A stretch of DNA of 5,950 bases from an uncultured Bifidobacterium sp. (GTDB lineage Bacteria > Actinomycetota > Actinomycetes > Actinomycetales > Bifidobacteriaceae), in assembly GCA_937876495.1 (NCBI GenBank), contig CALEGL010000129.1, positions 1-5,950 on the forward strand, written 5' to 3'. The notes below the pieces were generated by a model that worked only from the letters and a program-made list of their open reading frames with translations, ran no database searches and was not told where the DNA came from. Below are positions 1 through 5,929 of this stretch, piece after piece (the first letter of the stretch is position 1; every line of letters starts with the position of its first letter). Both the position numbers and the translations under genes were made by a program.

Positions 1-744
1 CCGCGTGCGCCGGGGGTGGAGGCCGGACAACGCGGCGGACGGACCCTGACCTTCCCTGTCAACCGTGGCGGTGCCGAACCTGCGGCGGTACCCGCCGCCG
101 GCGGCGTCCATCACCGCCGGACGGACGTCGGAGAGGATGAAGGCGGCGAGCTCCCGGCCGGCCCGCCTCTCTCGGTCGGCCAGGCCGGTCGAGGCCCAGT
201 CGGCGCCGGCCGCCATGACGCTCGTCGGAGCCACGATCGCCCGCAGGAAGGCGAACAGCGAGCGCATGTCGGTGTCGGGCACCAGCGCATGGCGGTCCGA
301 GCCTCCGGTGGCCACGACGACGACGGGCATGGCCAGCATGACGTCGGGCTCGGTCACGTCCCAGAACTCCTTGAACAGACCCGAGTACGAGGCCTTGAAC
401 ACCGGCGAGGCGGCCACGACGCCGTCGGAGGTCGCCACGGTCCCGATGGCCTGCTTCAGCGCCGGGGAGACCTGCCGACTGACCGCGGCGACGGCCACGT
501 CACGCGCCAGCGGACGCAGGTCGACGAGACGGACCGCCACGTCGACGCCGTGCTCCCGCAGATACCGCGCGGCCTCGAGGGCGACGGCCTCCCCGAGCTT
601 CGTGGTCGTCGAGGGGTCGCCCACCCCGGCGCTCACCACGGTGATATGGCGCTCGGACGTCCCACCCGTCGATGTGACCTCGCCACCGGGAGCCATCCTC
701 TTCCCCGATGCCGCATCGCGTTCCCCGCCATCGCTTCCGCTCAT
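1..744 (-). CDS. NAD(P)H-dependent FMN reductase, CE1759 family (partner of luciferase-like monooxygenase); 3' end cut by window
   Basis: Predicted flavodoxin-fold reductase that uses NAD(P)H to reduce FMN and passes it to the monooxygenase encoded just upstream. The reading frame is open from the ATG at 744 to base 1 with no stop, giving 248 residues, so the C-terminus lies outside the window. Residues 33-48 (HITVVSAGVGDPSTTT) form a first beta strand and an FMN-phosphate loop, and residues 113-129 (SPVFKASYSGLFKEFWD) match the second flavin-contacting segment of NADPH-dependent FMN reductases. ATGGSDRHALVPD (146-158) followed by a Phe/Leu-rich helix is typical of the CE1759 group. About 32 residues precede the fold and look disordered. 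The ATG at 744 has AAAGGA five bases upstream. The in-frame ATG at 750 has the purine tract touching it, and an ATG at 696 is a further alternative. It follows the monooxygenase stop by 38 bases with no terminator, so the two are probably co-transcribed. The family is assigned from memory of its motifs. Confidence 0.85.
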   Translation of the reverse strand, partial: MSGSDGGERDAASGKRMAPGGEVTSTGGTSERHITVVSAGVGDPSTTTKLGEAVALEAARYLREHGVDVAVRLVDLRPLARDVAVAAVSRQVSPALKQAIGTVATSDGVVAASPVFKASYSGLFKEFWDVTEPDVMLAMPVVVVATGGSDRHALVPDTDMRSLFAFLRAIVAPTSVMAAGADWASTGLADRERRAGRELAAFILSDVRPAVMDAAGGGYRRRFGTATVDREGQGPSAALSGLHPRRTR

Positions 745-749
745 CGTCA

Positions 750-755
750 TCCTTT
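750..755 (-). promoter_or_regulatory. Ribosome binding site of the FMN reductase gene
   Basis: AAAGGA (minus strand) sits five bases upstream of the ATG at 744. It overlaps the alternative ATG at 750, so it favours the start at 744. Confidence 0.6.
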
Positions 756-782
756 CCCGCTCAGTTGTTCCGTCCTCCGCCG

Positions 783-2048
783 TCACAGGTCGGGCAGACT
801 CACCTTCACGGACGGGTCGGTGTCGACGTAGGGGCTCGTGCCCGTGACGTTGTCGCCGCGGTTGGCGTTGGGACGGGGCTGACGCGGCTCGGCGTCCCCG
901 TACCTGGCCTTCACCATGTCCGCGTGGGTGGGCGTGCGCACCGCCTCAGGCGAACGCATGGCGGCGAACTCGCGGCGTAGCACGGGCAGCACCTTCTCGC
1001 CGAGGATGTCGAGCTGCTCGAGCACCGCGGACTTGGGCAGGCCGGCATGGTCGACGAAGAACATCTGCCTGGCGTAGTCGCCGTAGATCTCGTGCTGGTG
1101 CAGCACCCGGTCGATGACCTGCTGCGGCGAGCCCACGAGCAGGGGCGTCTCGGCCATCATGGTCTCCAGCGAAGGGCCTCCCTTGTACACGGGTGACTCG
1201 TCGAAGTAGGGCCGGAACTCGCGGATGGCGTCCTGCGAGCGGTCGCGGATGTAAACCTGCGCGGCGATGCCGACGACGGCCTGCTCCCGGGTGCCGTGCC
1301 CCCAGTGCTCGAAGCGGGTGCGGTAGAGGTCGACGAGCCGACGGAAGTGGTCCTCGGGCCAGAAGATGCCGTTGGCGAAGAAGCCGTTGCCGTAGAAGGC
1401 CGCCTGCTCGGCGATCTCCGGGGTGCGGATGGAGCCGTGCCACACGAAGGGCGGCACGTCGTCCAGAGGGCGCGGGATGGAGGTGAAGCCCTGCAGCGGT
1501 GTGCGGTAGTGTCCCTTCCAGTCGACGACGTCCTCATGCCACAGCCGATGCAGAAGGTTGTAGTTCTCAAGGGCGAGGGGAAGACCCTCGCGGATGTCCT
1601 TGCCGAACCAGGGGTAGACGGGCGCGGTGTTGCCCCGGCCGAGCATGAGGTCGACGCGGCCGCCGGCGACGTGCTGGAGCACCGCGTACTCCTCGGCGAT
1701 CCTCACCGGGTCGTTGGTGGTGATGAGGGTCGTGGAGGTGGAGACGACGAGCCGCGTGGTGCGGGCGGCGACGGCGGCGAGGAACGTCGTGGGCGAGGAC
1801 GACCAGAACGGTGGATTGTGATGCTCGCCGATGGCGTACACGTCGAATCCGGCCTGCTCGGCGTGGACGGCCTCCTCGAGGGAGTCGACGAGCCTCTCCC
1901 CCTCACTGGGCACGTAGCCGCTGACGGGGTCGCGCGTGACGTCCGAAACGCTCATGATCCCGAACTGCATGGCGCCCGGCTGCGGAACCGGCGGACGCCT
2001 CCCGTTGGCCTCGATGATGGCGGCGACCTGCTCCTCGGTGCTCGGCAT
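783..2048 (-). CDS. FMN-dependent luciferase-like monooxygenase, CE1758 family
   Basis: Predicted cytosolic TIM-barrel flavin monooxygenase that binds reduced FMN, activates O2 and oxidises an unidentified substrate. It is 421 residues from the chosen ATG at 2048, which has AAAGGGAG five bases upstream. An in-frame ATG at 2102 would add 18 residues but has no ribosome binding site. The barrel starts near residue 27 (MQFGIMSVSDVT). Hallmarks are GEHHNPPF (74-81), STSTTLITTNDPVRIAEEYA (103-122), GGRVDLMLGRGNTAPVYPW (129-147), HGSIRTPEIAEQAA (204-217), TPLLVGSPQQVIDRVL (301-316) and DHAGLP (333-338); such motifs typify bacterial-luciferase-like oxidoreductases, and the overall pattern is that of the CE1758 group. 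About 26 residues precede the barrel, and a Pro/Asn/Arg-rich tail of roughly 55 residues follows EFAAMRSP (360-367). The FMN reductase gene follows within 38 bases, as expected for this two-component family. The substrate cannot be read from the sequence; light emission is not implied. Confidence 0.92.
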   Translation of the reverse strand: MPSTEEQVAAIIEANGRRPPVPQPGAMQFGIMSVSDVTRDPVSGYVPSEGERLVDSLEEAVHAEQAGFDVYAIGEHHNPPFWSSSPTTFLAAVAARTTRLVVSTSTTLITTNDPVRIAEEYAVLQHVAGGRVDLMLGRGNTAPVYPWFGKDIREGLPLALENYNLLHRLWHEDVVDWKGHYRTPLQGFTSIPRPLDDVPPFVWHGSIRTPEIAEQAAFYGNGFFANGIFWPEDHFRRLVDLYRTRFEHWGHGTREQAVVGIAAQVYIRDRSQDAIREFRPYFDESPVYKGGPSLETMMAETPLLVGSPQQVIDRVLHQHEIYGDYARQMFFVDHAGLPKSAVLEQLDILGEKVLPVLRREFAAMRSPEAVRTPTHADMVKARYGDAEPRQPRPNANRGDNVTGTSPYVDTDPSVKVSLPDL

Positions 2049-2053
2049 GGGTG

Positions 2054-2061
2054 CTCCCTTT
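2054..2061 (-). promoter_or_regulatory. Ribosome binding site of the luciferase-like monooxygenase gene
   Basis: AAAGGGAG (minus strand) lies five bases upstream of the ATG at 2048. The longer in-frame start at 2102 has no comparable purine tract, so this site decides the start. Confidence 0.75.
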
Positions 2062-2285
2062 CTGGGTCGGTGACGGGCGACGGCGGATGACGTCGGCCTC
2101 ATATGACACGGACGGGGCGGAGGAGGCGACCGCCGATGCGACGCCGACCGGCCCGATCCGCCCGTCGAATGGCCTCAATCTATCATCGGGCGCTCGTCAC
2201 CGGTGCGGGATTTCGCCAAAGGAATACCTCGATTCGACATATATCCTTCCCCGCCACGTCGACCGAAACGGAACGGCATGACGAA

Positions 2286-2326
2286 GGGCTCCCCCGCCGA
2301 ACGCCGAAGCGTTCCCGAGGGAGCCC
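2286..2326 (-). terminator. Hairpin terminator of the transporter gene with cUUCGg tetraloop
   Basis: Read on the minus strand, GGGCTCCC (2326-2319) pairs perfectly with GGGAGCCC (2293-2286). Inside this, GAACGC (2314-2309) pairs with GCGTTC (2304-2299) around the loop TTCG (2308-2305). A C-UUCG-G tetraloop is exceptionally stable in RNA and forms only from the minus-strand transcript, which assigns the hairpin to the transporter gene ending about 50 bases upstream. A short asymmetric internal loop separates the two stems. No long U-tract follows, only TTCGT. That is common in GC-rich actinobacteria, so either intrinsic termination or a 3'-end stabilising role is possible. Confidence 0.75.
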
Positions 2327-2376
2327 CTGAAGGTCGCGGACGTCAGAATCCGCATGCCGGCACGGCCGGCCGACGG

Positions 2377-3792
2377 TCAGTCGGCGCTGCCGATGTCGCC
2401 GTTGTAGTCCATGTCCTTGGTCTCATGCGTGAGGATCAGGGCAATGAGCGTGAGCACGGAGGCGCCGGCGAGGTACACGCCGACCAGCCAGGTGCTGCCG
2501 CCGGCGGCGCTCCACAGCGCGGTGGCGATGATGGGGGCGAGGGCCGCGCCGAGGATCGAGCTGACGTTGTAGGCGATGGCCGAGCCCGTGTAGCGCACGT
2601 TCGTCGGATACATCTCCGGCAGCAGCGCGCCCATCGGCCCGAAGGTGAAGCCCATCAGCGTGAAGCCCAGGATGAGGAAGGCCTCGGCGAGGGCGCCGCT
2701 GAAGGACGTGCCGCTTTTGTCATCGAGGAAGATCGGGAACATCAGCGCGAAGGCGATGATGATCACGGTCACCCAGATGAGCAGCTTGCGACGTCCGACG
2801 GCATCCGCCAGCGGGCCGGACAGCAGAGTGAACAGACCGAAGAACACCACGCCGATGATCTGCATGAGCACGAAGTCGGTATAGCTGATCCCCAGCCCCG
2901 CGGGCGACGCCGACGAGGAGGCGGTGCCGTAGGTGAGGCTGAACGTCGTCATGAGATAGAACAGCACGTAGGTCGCGAGCATGGCGAACGTGCCGAGGAT
3001 GACGGCCTTCATATGGTGCCTGAGGGTGTCGAACAGCGGGACCTTGACGATGGCGCCGCGCTTCTCGGCCTCCTTGAAGGTCTCGGACTCGGCGAGCTTG
3101 GAACGCACCCACAGACCGATGGCCACCATGATCGAGCTGAACAGGAACGGGATGCGCCAGCCCCAGCTGAGGAACGCGCTGGACTCGACCGCCGTGCCGT
3201 CCGCATGGGGCAGCGCGTAGTTGATGATGAGGAACAGGCCGTTGGCGATGATGAAGCCGATGGGGGCGCCGAGCTGCGGGAACGTGCCGTAGAGGGCACG
3301 CTTGTTCTCCGGGGCGTTCTCCGTGGCGACCAGCGCCGCGCCGGACCATTCGCCGCCGAGGGCGAAGCCCTGCGTCAGGCGGAGGATGAGCAGCAGCGCG
3401 GGGGCGACGATGCCGACCTGGGTGTAGGTGGGCAGCAGGCCGACGCAGAACGTGGCGATGCCCATCGTCAGCAGGCAGGCGACCAGGGTGTGCTTGCGGC
3501 CGCGCTTGTCGCCCATGTGGCCGTAGAAGATGGCGCCCACCGGGCGCGCGATCATGGCGGCGCCGAAGACGCCGAAGGACGCCAGCAGGGCCGCGGTGTG
3601 GTTGATCGACGGGAAGAACAGCGTGGGGAAGACCAGCACGGCGGCCGTCGCGTACACGTAGAAGTCATAGAACTCGACGGTGGTGCCGACCAGGCTGGCG
3701 CCGATGACCTCGGCCGGGGAGTTCAGGGGTTTGGATAACGAAATCGATGCGGTGGCAGACGGTTCCTCCGCCTGCACGGTTGCTGAGGACAA
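2377..3792 (-). CDS. MFS transporter, metabolite:H+ symporter (MHS) family
   Basis: Predicted 12-helix inner-membrane secondary transporter, probably importing an organic acid or similar metabolite with protons. It is 471 residues from a TTG start at 3792. VGTTVEFYDFYVYATAA (35-51) is the MHS version of helix 1. GHMGDKRGRK (91-100) is the conserved loop between helices 2 and 3, repeated in the second half as GPLADAVGRRK (326-336). RLTQGFALGGEWSGA (138-152) is helix 4, SWGWRIPFLFS (209-219) precedes helix 6, and PEMYPTNVRYTGSAIAYN (392-409) is another MHS hallmark. Family members carry shikimate, alpha-ketoglutarate, proline/betaine, citrate and others, so the substrate is not assigned. TTG is preferred because AAGAAGGA lies eight bases upstream. 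The in-frame GTG at 3834 would give 485 residues but has only a distant purine run. The N-terminal 25 residues are polar and cytoplasmic either way. A strong hairpin lies about 50 bases past the stop, so it is probably monocistronic. The nearby pyruvate oxidase hints at a carboxylate, which is inference. Confidence 0.92.
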   Translation of the reverse strand: MSSATVQAEEPSATASISLSKPLNSPAEVIGASLVGTTVEFYDFYVYATAAVLVFPTLFFPSINHTAALLASFGVFGAAMIARPVGAIFYGHMGDKRGRKHTLVACLLTMGIATFCVGLLPTYTQVGIVAPALLLILRLTQGFALGGEWSGAALVATENAPENKRALYGTFPQLGAPIGFIIANGLFLIINYALPHADGTAVESSAFLSWGWRIPFLFSSIMVAIGLWVRSKLAESETFKEAEKRGAIVKVPLFDTLRHHMKAVILGTFAMLATYVLFYLMTTFSLTYGTASSSASPAGLGISYTDFVLMQIIGVVFFGLFTLLSGPLADAVGRRKLLIWVTVIIIAFALMFPIFLDDKSGTSFSGALAEAFLILGFTLMGFTFGPMGALLPEMYPTNVRYTGSAIAYNVSSILGAALAPIIATALWSAAGGSTWLVGVYLAGASVLTLIALILTHETKDMDYNGDIGSAD

Positions 3793-3800
3793 TGTCCCGA

Positions 3801-3808
3801 TCCTTCTT
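3801..3808 (-). promoter_or_regulatory. Ribosome binding site supporting a TTG start of the transporter
   Basis: AAGAAGGA (minus strand) lies eight bases upstream of the TTG at 3792. It is the only good purine tract near the beginning of the conserved transporter sequence, so it favours TTG at 3792 over GTG at 3834 or GTG at 3777. Confidence 0.5.
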
Positions 3809-3994
3809 GCGAAACGAATGCGGAACGGACCCACGGGCCCGCCGCGTGCGACCCTCCCGCCGCCTGATCGGGCGAATAGGGGACGAATCGCAGCTCTCTC
3901 TTCACATCCTTATGGGATGCCTCTGGTCTGCGATGGTAGAACGTCCCATGGCCTTTCGCCATCCACGTCCGTTCGCTGAAGGGAATTTGCCTCA

Positions 3995-4018
3995 CGTATG
4001 TGAGCAAGCTCACATACG
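3995..4018. promoter_or_regulatory. 24-bp palindrome containing a Crp/GlxR-type operator (TGTGA-N6-TCACA)
   Basis: CGTATGTGAGC (3995-4005) and GCTCACATACG (4008-4018) are perfect 11-base inverted arms around AA. The centre, 3999-4014, reads TGTGAGCAAGCTCACA, an exact match to TGTGA-N6-TCACA, the consensus of cAMP receptor proteins such as Crp and the actinobacterial GlxR. It lies about 205 bases upstream of the transporter start and 145 bases past the oxidase stop, so the transporter is the more likely target. Perfect symmetry beyond the core could also suit another dimeric regulator. That it binds such a protein is inference. Confidence 0.55.
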
Positions 4019-4074
4019 AGGAGGCACCCGACGGCGCGTCCGCCATTCGCGGACTCATCGTCGGGTGCCTCCTC
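4018..4074 (-). terminator. Composite hairpin with perfect 16-bp outer stem
   Basis: GAGGAGGCACCCGACG (4018-4033) is the exact reverse complement of 4059-4074, enclosing 25 bases that contain a second 6-bp stem, GTCCGC (4038-4043) with GCGGAC (4049-4054), around CATTC. On the minus strand it begins 85 bases after the oxidase stop and so could form in read-through transcript. No U-tract follows on either strand. It could be a second terminator, a leader structure of the transporter transcript, or a DNA-level element. Its last base is shared with the Crp-like palindrome. The structure is certain; calling it a terminator is inference. Confidence 0.5.
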
Positions 4075-4076
4075 CT

Positions 4077-4098
4077 AGACCCACGGGTCTGCGGACCC
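4077..4098 (-). repeat. Overlapping, mutually exclusive small inverted repeats
   Basis: AGACCC (4077-4082) and GGGTCT (4085-4090) are inverted arms two bases apart. The same GGGTC (4085-4089) is also complementary to GACCC (4094-4098) across a four-base loop. Both hairpins cannot exist at once. They sit between the two larger hairpins downstream of the oxidase gene. The function is unknown, and short GC dyads can arise by chance. Confidence 0.35.
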
Positions 4099-4116
4099 CG
4101 TGACTTCCGGATCCGT

Positions 4117-4147
4117 GCGGCGGGACCATCCGGCCTTCCCCCGCCGC
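4117..4147 (-). terminator. GC-rich hairpin immediately after pyruvate oxidase stop
   Basis: GCGGCGGG (4147-4140 on the minus strand) pairs perfectly with CCCGCCGC (4124-4117) across a 15-base loop that contains GGCC. The stem begins 12 bases after the oxidase stop codon. There is no U-tract after it, so it is a candidate actinobacterial-type terminator or 3'-end stabiliser. Confidence 0.55.
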
Positions 4148-4159
4148 CTCGGGAGCGTG

Positions 4160-5917
4160 TCAGGCCTTCGCCTGCTCCTGCTCGATCCAGTAGTCGAGGG
4201 CCTTGAGAGGCCAGGCCTCGTACCTGTCCGTGAACTCCTTCACGGCGGCGGGATCGTCATGCTCCGACAGATGCATGTACATCGTCGTGAACGGCATGTC
4301 GCCGGTGAGCTTGACGTCTATGACCGACGGACGGTCGGCGGCCTTGGCCTCGGCGAAGGCCTTGCGGGCCTCCTCCACGGTGCGCACGGTGAAGCCCAAG
4401 GCGCCGTAGCCCTCGCCGACCTTCGCCCAGTCGGTGTCGATGAGGTCGACGCCGGAGAGCGGCTGGTGCGAGTCGTCGCGCTGCTCGGCCTCGATGAAGC
4501 CCAGCGTCTGGTTGGAGAACACGACGTTGACGACGGGCAGATGGTACTTGACCTGGGCGAGGATCTCCTCGCTCATCATCGCGAAGCCGCCGTCGCCGCT
4601 CAGCGAGTACACGGTGGAGTCCGGGTACTCGAGCTTGGCCGCCAGCGACCCCGGCACGGCGAAGCCCATGGTGGCGTGCTTGCCGGAGGTGGCCCAGCGG
4701 TTCGTGGGCCTCAGATGCGTCAGGCGGGCGAAGTTGATGTTGACGTTGCCGACGTCGATGAGGAACACGTCGTCGGGGTCGGCCTGCTCGTTGATGATGT
4801 GGAAGATCGGCTCGGGGCGCAGCGGGGTGCGCTGGTCGTCGTTGAAGGAGGCGATCCACTCCTCCCAGTTGCGCTTGCTCGCCAGGCAGGCCCGGTAGAA
4901 CGGGGTCTCCGGAAGCTCCCGGCCCGCGTCAAGGATCTCGCGCAGCGTGAGCTTGGCGTCGGCGAGGATGGCGAGCGCCATCTGCGGCTGCAGGCGCTTG
5001 CCGAGCTTCTCCGGGTCGTTGTCGATCTGGATGACCTTGGCGTTCGGCCCGACGATCTTGGCCGCGAAGGGGTTGTCGTTGCCGACCCACAGGATGAGGT
5101 CCGCCGCGAAGCCCGCCTCGGTGGCGGTCTTGGTGGCGACGCGGCCCGAGGAGCCGAGGAACGCCGGGTCGGTGTCCTCGACGACGCCCTTGCTCGGATG
5201 CGTGGAGACCATCGGCATCTTGAACTTGCGGGAGATCTCGACGAGCTCGTCATGCGCGGAGCTGGCGCCGCGGCCGAACCACAGCAGCGGGGCCTTGGCG
5301 GACTCGATGAGCGAGACGGCCTTCTCGACGAGGTCATGGTGAGGCTGCACGGGCAGCGGCTTGCGGAAGTTGCGTGCGGTGGCCACCGTGTCGACGTCGA
5401 ACTCGATGGGCGTCCACGCGAGGTCCTTGGGGATGGTGATGACGGCGACGCCGCTGTACTTGTACGCCTGGCGCACGGCCTCGTCGATGAGCGCGGGCAG
5501 GCCGGCCGCGGTGGTGGCGGTGCGGTTGAACACCGCGACGTCGGCGAAGATGGGCTCCTCGTCCATGGCCTGGAAGAAGTCGATGTTCATGAACTGCATG
5601 GGGACCTGGCCGACGAGGGCGAGCACGGGGACGTGGTCCTCGCGCGCGTCGTACAGGCCGTTGAGCAGATGGACGGCGCCGGGGCCCGAGGACCCGAAGC
5701 ACACGCCGATGCGGCCGGTGAGCTTGGCCTCGGCCGAGGCGGCGATGGCACCACCCTCCTCGTGACGCACCTGGATGAAGTCGATGCCGTCCTTCTCGTT
5801 GTGGATCGCGTTCATCATCGAATCGAAGGAACCACCGGGAAGACCATAGATGCGGGGGACCCCCCAGGCCTCCAGGACACGCAGCACCGCGTCGCCGGCG
5901 TTGATCGTCTCTGCCAT
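4160..5917 (-). CDS. spxB: Pyruvate oxidase, phosphate- and oxygen-dependent (SpxB/Pox type)
   Basis: Predicted thiamine diphosphate- and FAD-dependent oxidase: pyruvate + phosphate + O2 gives acetyl phosphate, CO2 and H2O2, in the cytosol. It has 585 residues, close to the roughly 580-600 of lactic-acid-bacterial enzymes. The N-terminal ThDP domain carries VRHEEGGAIAA (50-60), whose first Glu (E53) aligns with the cofactor-activating Glu of this superfamily, and FGSSGPGAVHLLNGLYDARE (74-93). The central FAD domain spans roughly 190-350, with WFGRGA (213-218) and IDNDPEKLGKR (298-308). The C-terminal domain holds the Mg/ThDP motif GDGGF (441-445) through N469 26 residues later, then GFIEAEQ (473-479), matching the active-site stretch of the Lactobacillus plantarum enzyme. 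The C-terminus ends like the Lactobacillus enzyme and lacks a lipid-binding tail as in E. coli PoxB. Its sequence is unlike the corynebacterial quinone-dependent PoxB/Pqo. The ATG at 5917 has AAGGAGG five bases upstream. Two hairpins follow the stop. Other ThDP enzymes (acetolactate synthase, sulfoacetaldehyde acetyltransferase) fit less well. Confidence 0.92.
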   Translation of the reverse strand: MAETINAGDAVLRVLEAWGVPRIYGLPGGSFDSMMNAIHNEKDGIDFIQVRHEEGGAIAASAEAKLTGRIGVCFGSSGPGAVHLLNGLYDAREDHVPVLALVGQVPMQFMNIDFFQAMDEEPIFADVAVFNRTATTAAGLPALIDEAVRQAYKYSGVAVITIPKDLAWTPIEFDVDTVATARNFRKPLPVQPHHDLVEKAVSLIESAKAPLLWFGRGASSAHDELVEISRKFKMPMVSTHPSKGVVEDTDPAFLGSSGRVATKTATEAGFAADLILWVGNDNPFAAKIVGPNAKVIQIDNDPEKLGKRLQPQMALAILADAKLTLREILDAGRELPETPFYRACLASKRNWEEWIASFNDDQRTPLRPEPIFHIINEQADPDDVFLIDVGNVNINFARLTHLRPTNRWATSGKHATMGFAVPGSLAAKLEYPDSTVYSLSGDGGFAMMSEEILAQVKYHLPVVNVVFSNQTLGFIEAEQRDDSHQPLSGVDLIDTDWAKVGEGYGALGFTVRTVEEARKAFAEAKAADRPSVIDVKLTGDMPFTTMYMHLSEHDDPAAVKEFTDRYEAWPLKALDYWIEQEQAKA

Positions 5918-5922
5918 GAATA

Positions 5923-5929
5923 CCTCCTT
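5923..5929 (-). promoter_or_regulatory. Strong ribosome binding site of the pyruvate oxidase gene
   Basis: A near-perfect AAGGAGG (minus strand) lies five bases upstream of the ATG at 5917. It is the strongest ribosome binding site in the window and suggests efficient translation of the oxidase. The promoter lies beyond the window edge. Confidence 0.8.

Larger units (their letters stand above)
2049..2376. other. Intergenic region between transporter and monooxygenase genes
   Basis: This 328-base stretch contains the transporter terminator at 2286-2326 and the monooxygenase ribosome binding site at 2054-2061. A small GCCGGC-acg-GCCGGC dyad at 2356-2370 sits a few bases after the transporter stop. 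The monooxygenase/reductase promoter must lie between about 2285 and 2062 if the terminator works. AT-richer patches on the minus strand near 2235-2245 (GATATATG) and 2178-2188 (GATGATAGATT) are the best -10 candidates, but neither has a convincing -35 element at normal spacing, so I do not call a promoter. I see no small gene here. Confidence 0.5.
3793..4159. other. Intergenic region rich in palindromes between pyruvate oxidase and transporter
   Basis: This 367-base stretch holds, in minus-strand order, a GC hairpin (4147-4117), a pair of overlapping small dyads (4098-4077), a composite hairpin (4074-4018), a Crp-like palindrome (4018-3995) and the transporter ribosome binding site (3808-3801). 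The transporter promoter must lie here if the oxidase terminators work. TACCAT at 3938-3933 on the minus strand fits the TANNNT pattern of a -10 box and would put the Crp-like site about 80 bases upstream of a start near 3926, but no good -35 is visible. A short dyad CATCC-ttatg-GGATG lies at 3904-3918. Confidence 0.5.

Noticed and set aside
16..847. Two plus-strand frames of 260-271 codons opposite the FMN reductase gene
   Set aside because: The opposite strand encodes a clear flavin reductase that is open to the window edge. The plus-strand products are low-complexity and domain-free.
1296..2090. A 264-codon plus-strand frame opposite the monooxygenase
   Set aside because: Antisense shadow of a protein with clear luciferase-family motifs; no ribosome site or recognisable domain.
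2054..2285. A defined promoter for the monooxygenase operon
   Set aside because: AT-richer -10-like patches exist near 2235-2245 and 2178-2188, but no -35 box at acceptable spacing could be found.
2203..3738. A 511-codon plus-strand reading frame opposite the transporter, longer than the transporter itself
   Set aside because: Its product is dominated by Arg, Gly, His, Asp and Glu with no recognisable domain, as expected for the antisense of a GC-rich gene. The minus-strand frame has all MHS motifs.
3902..3949. A 15-codon minus-strand mini reading frame ahead of the transporter with AAAGG nearby
   Set aside because: Very short, only two bases between the purines and ATG, and no regulatory codon run. 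Such frames arise often by chance.
3995..4147. Insertion-sequence end, transposon remnant or CRISPR repeat as the source of the palindrome cluster
   Set aside because: The palindromes differ from one another, no transposase or target duplication is visible, and there are no regularly spaced direct repeats.
4000..4206. A 68-codon plus-strand frame running through the palindromes
   Set aside because: It crosses two hairpins and the end of the oxidase gene, and its composition is not protein-like.
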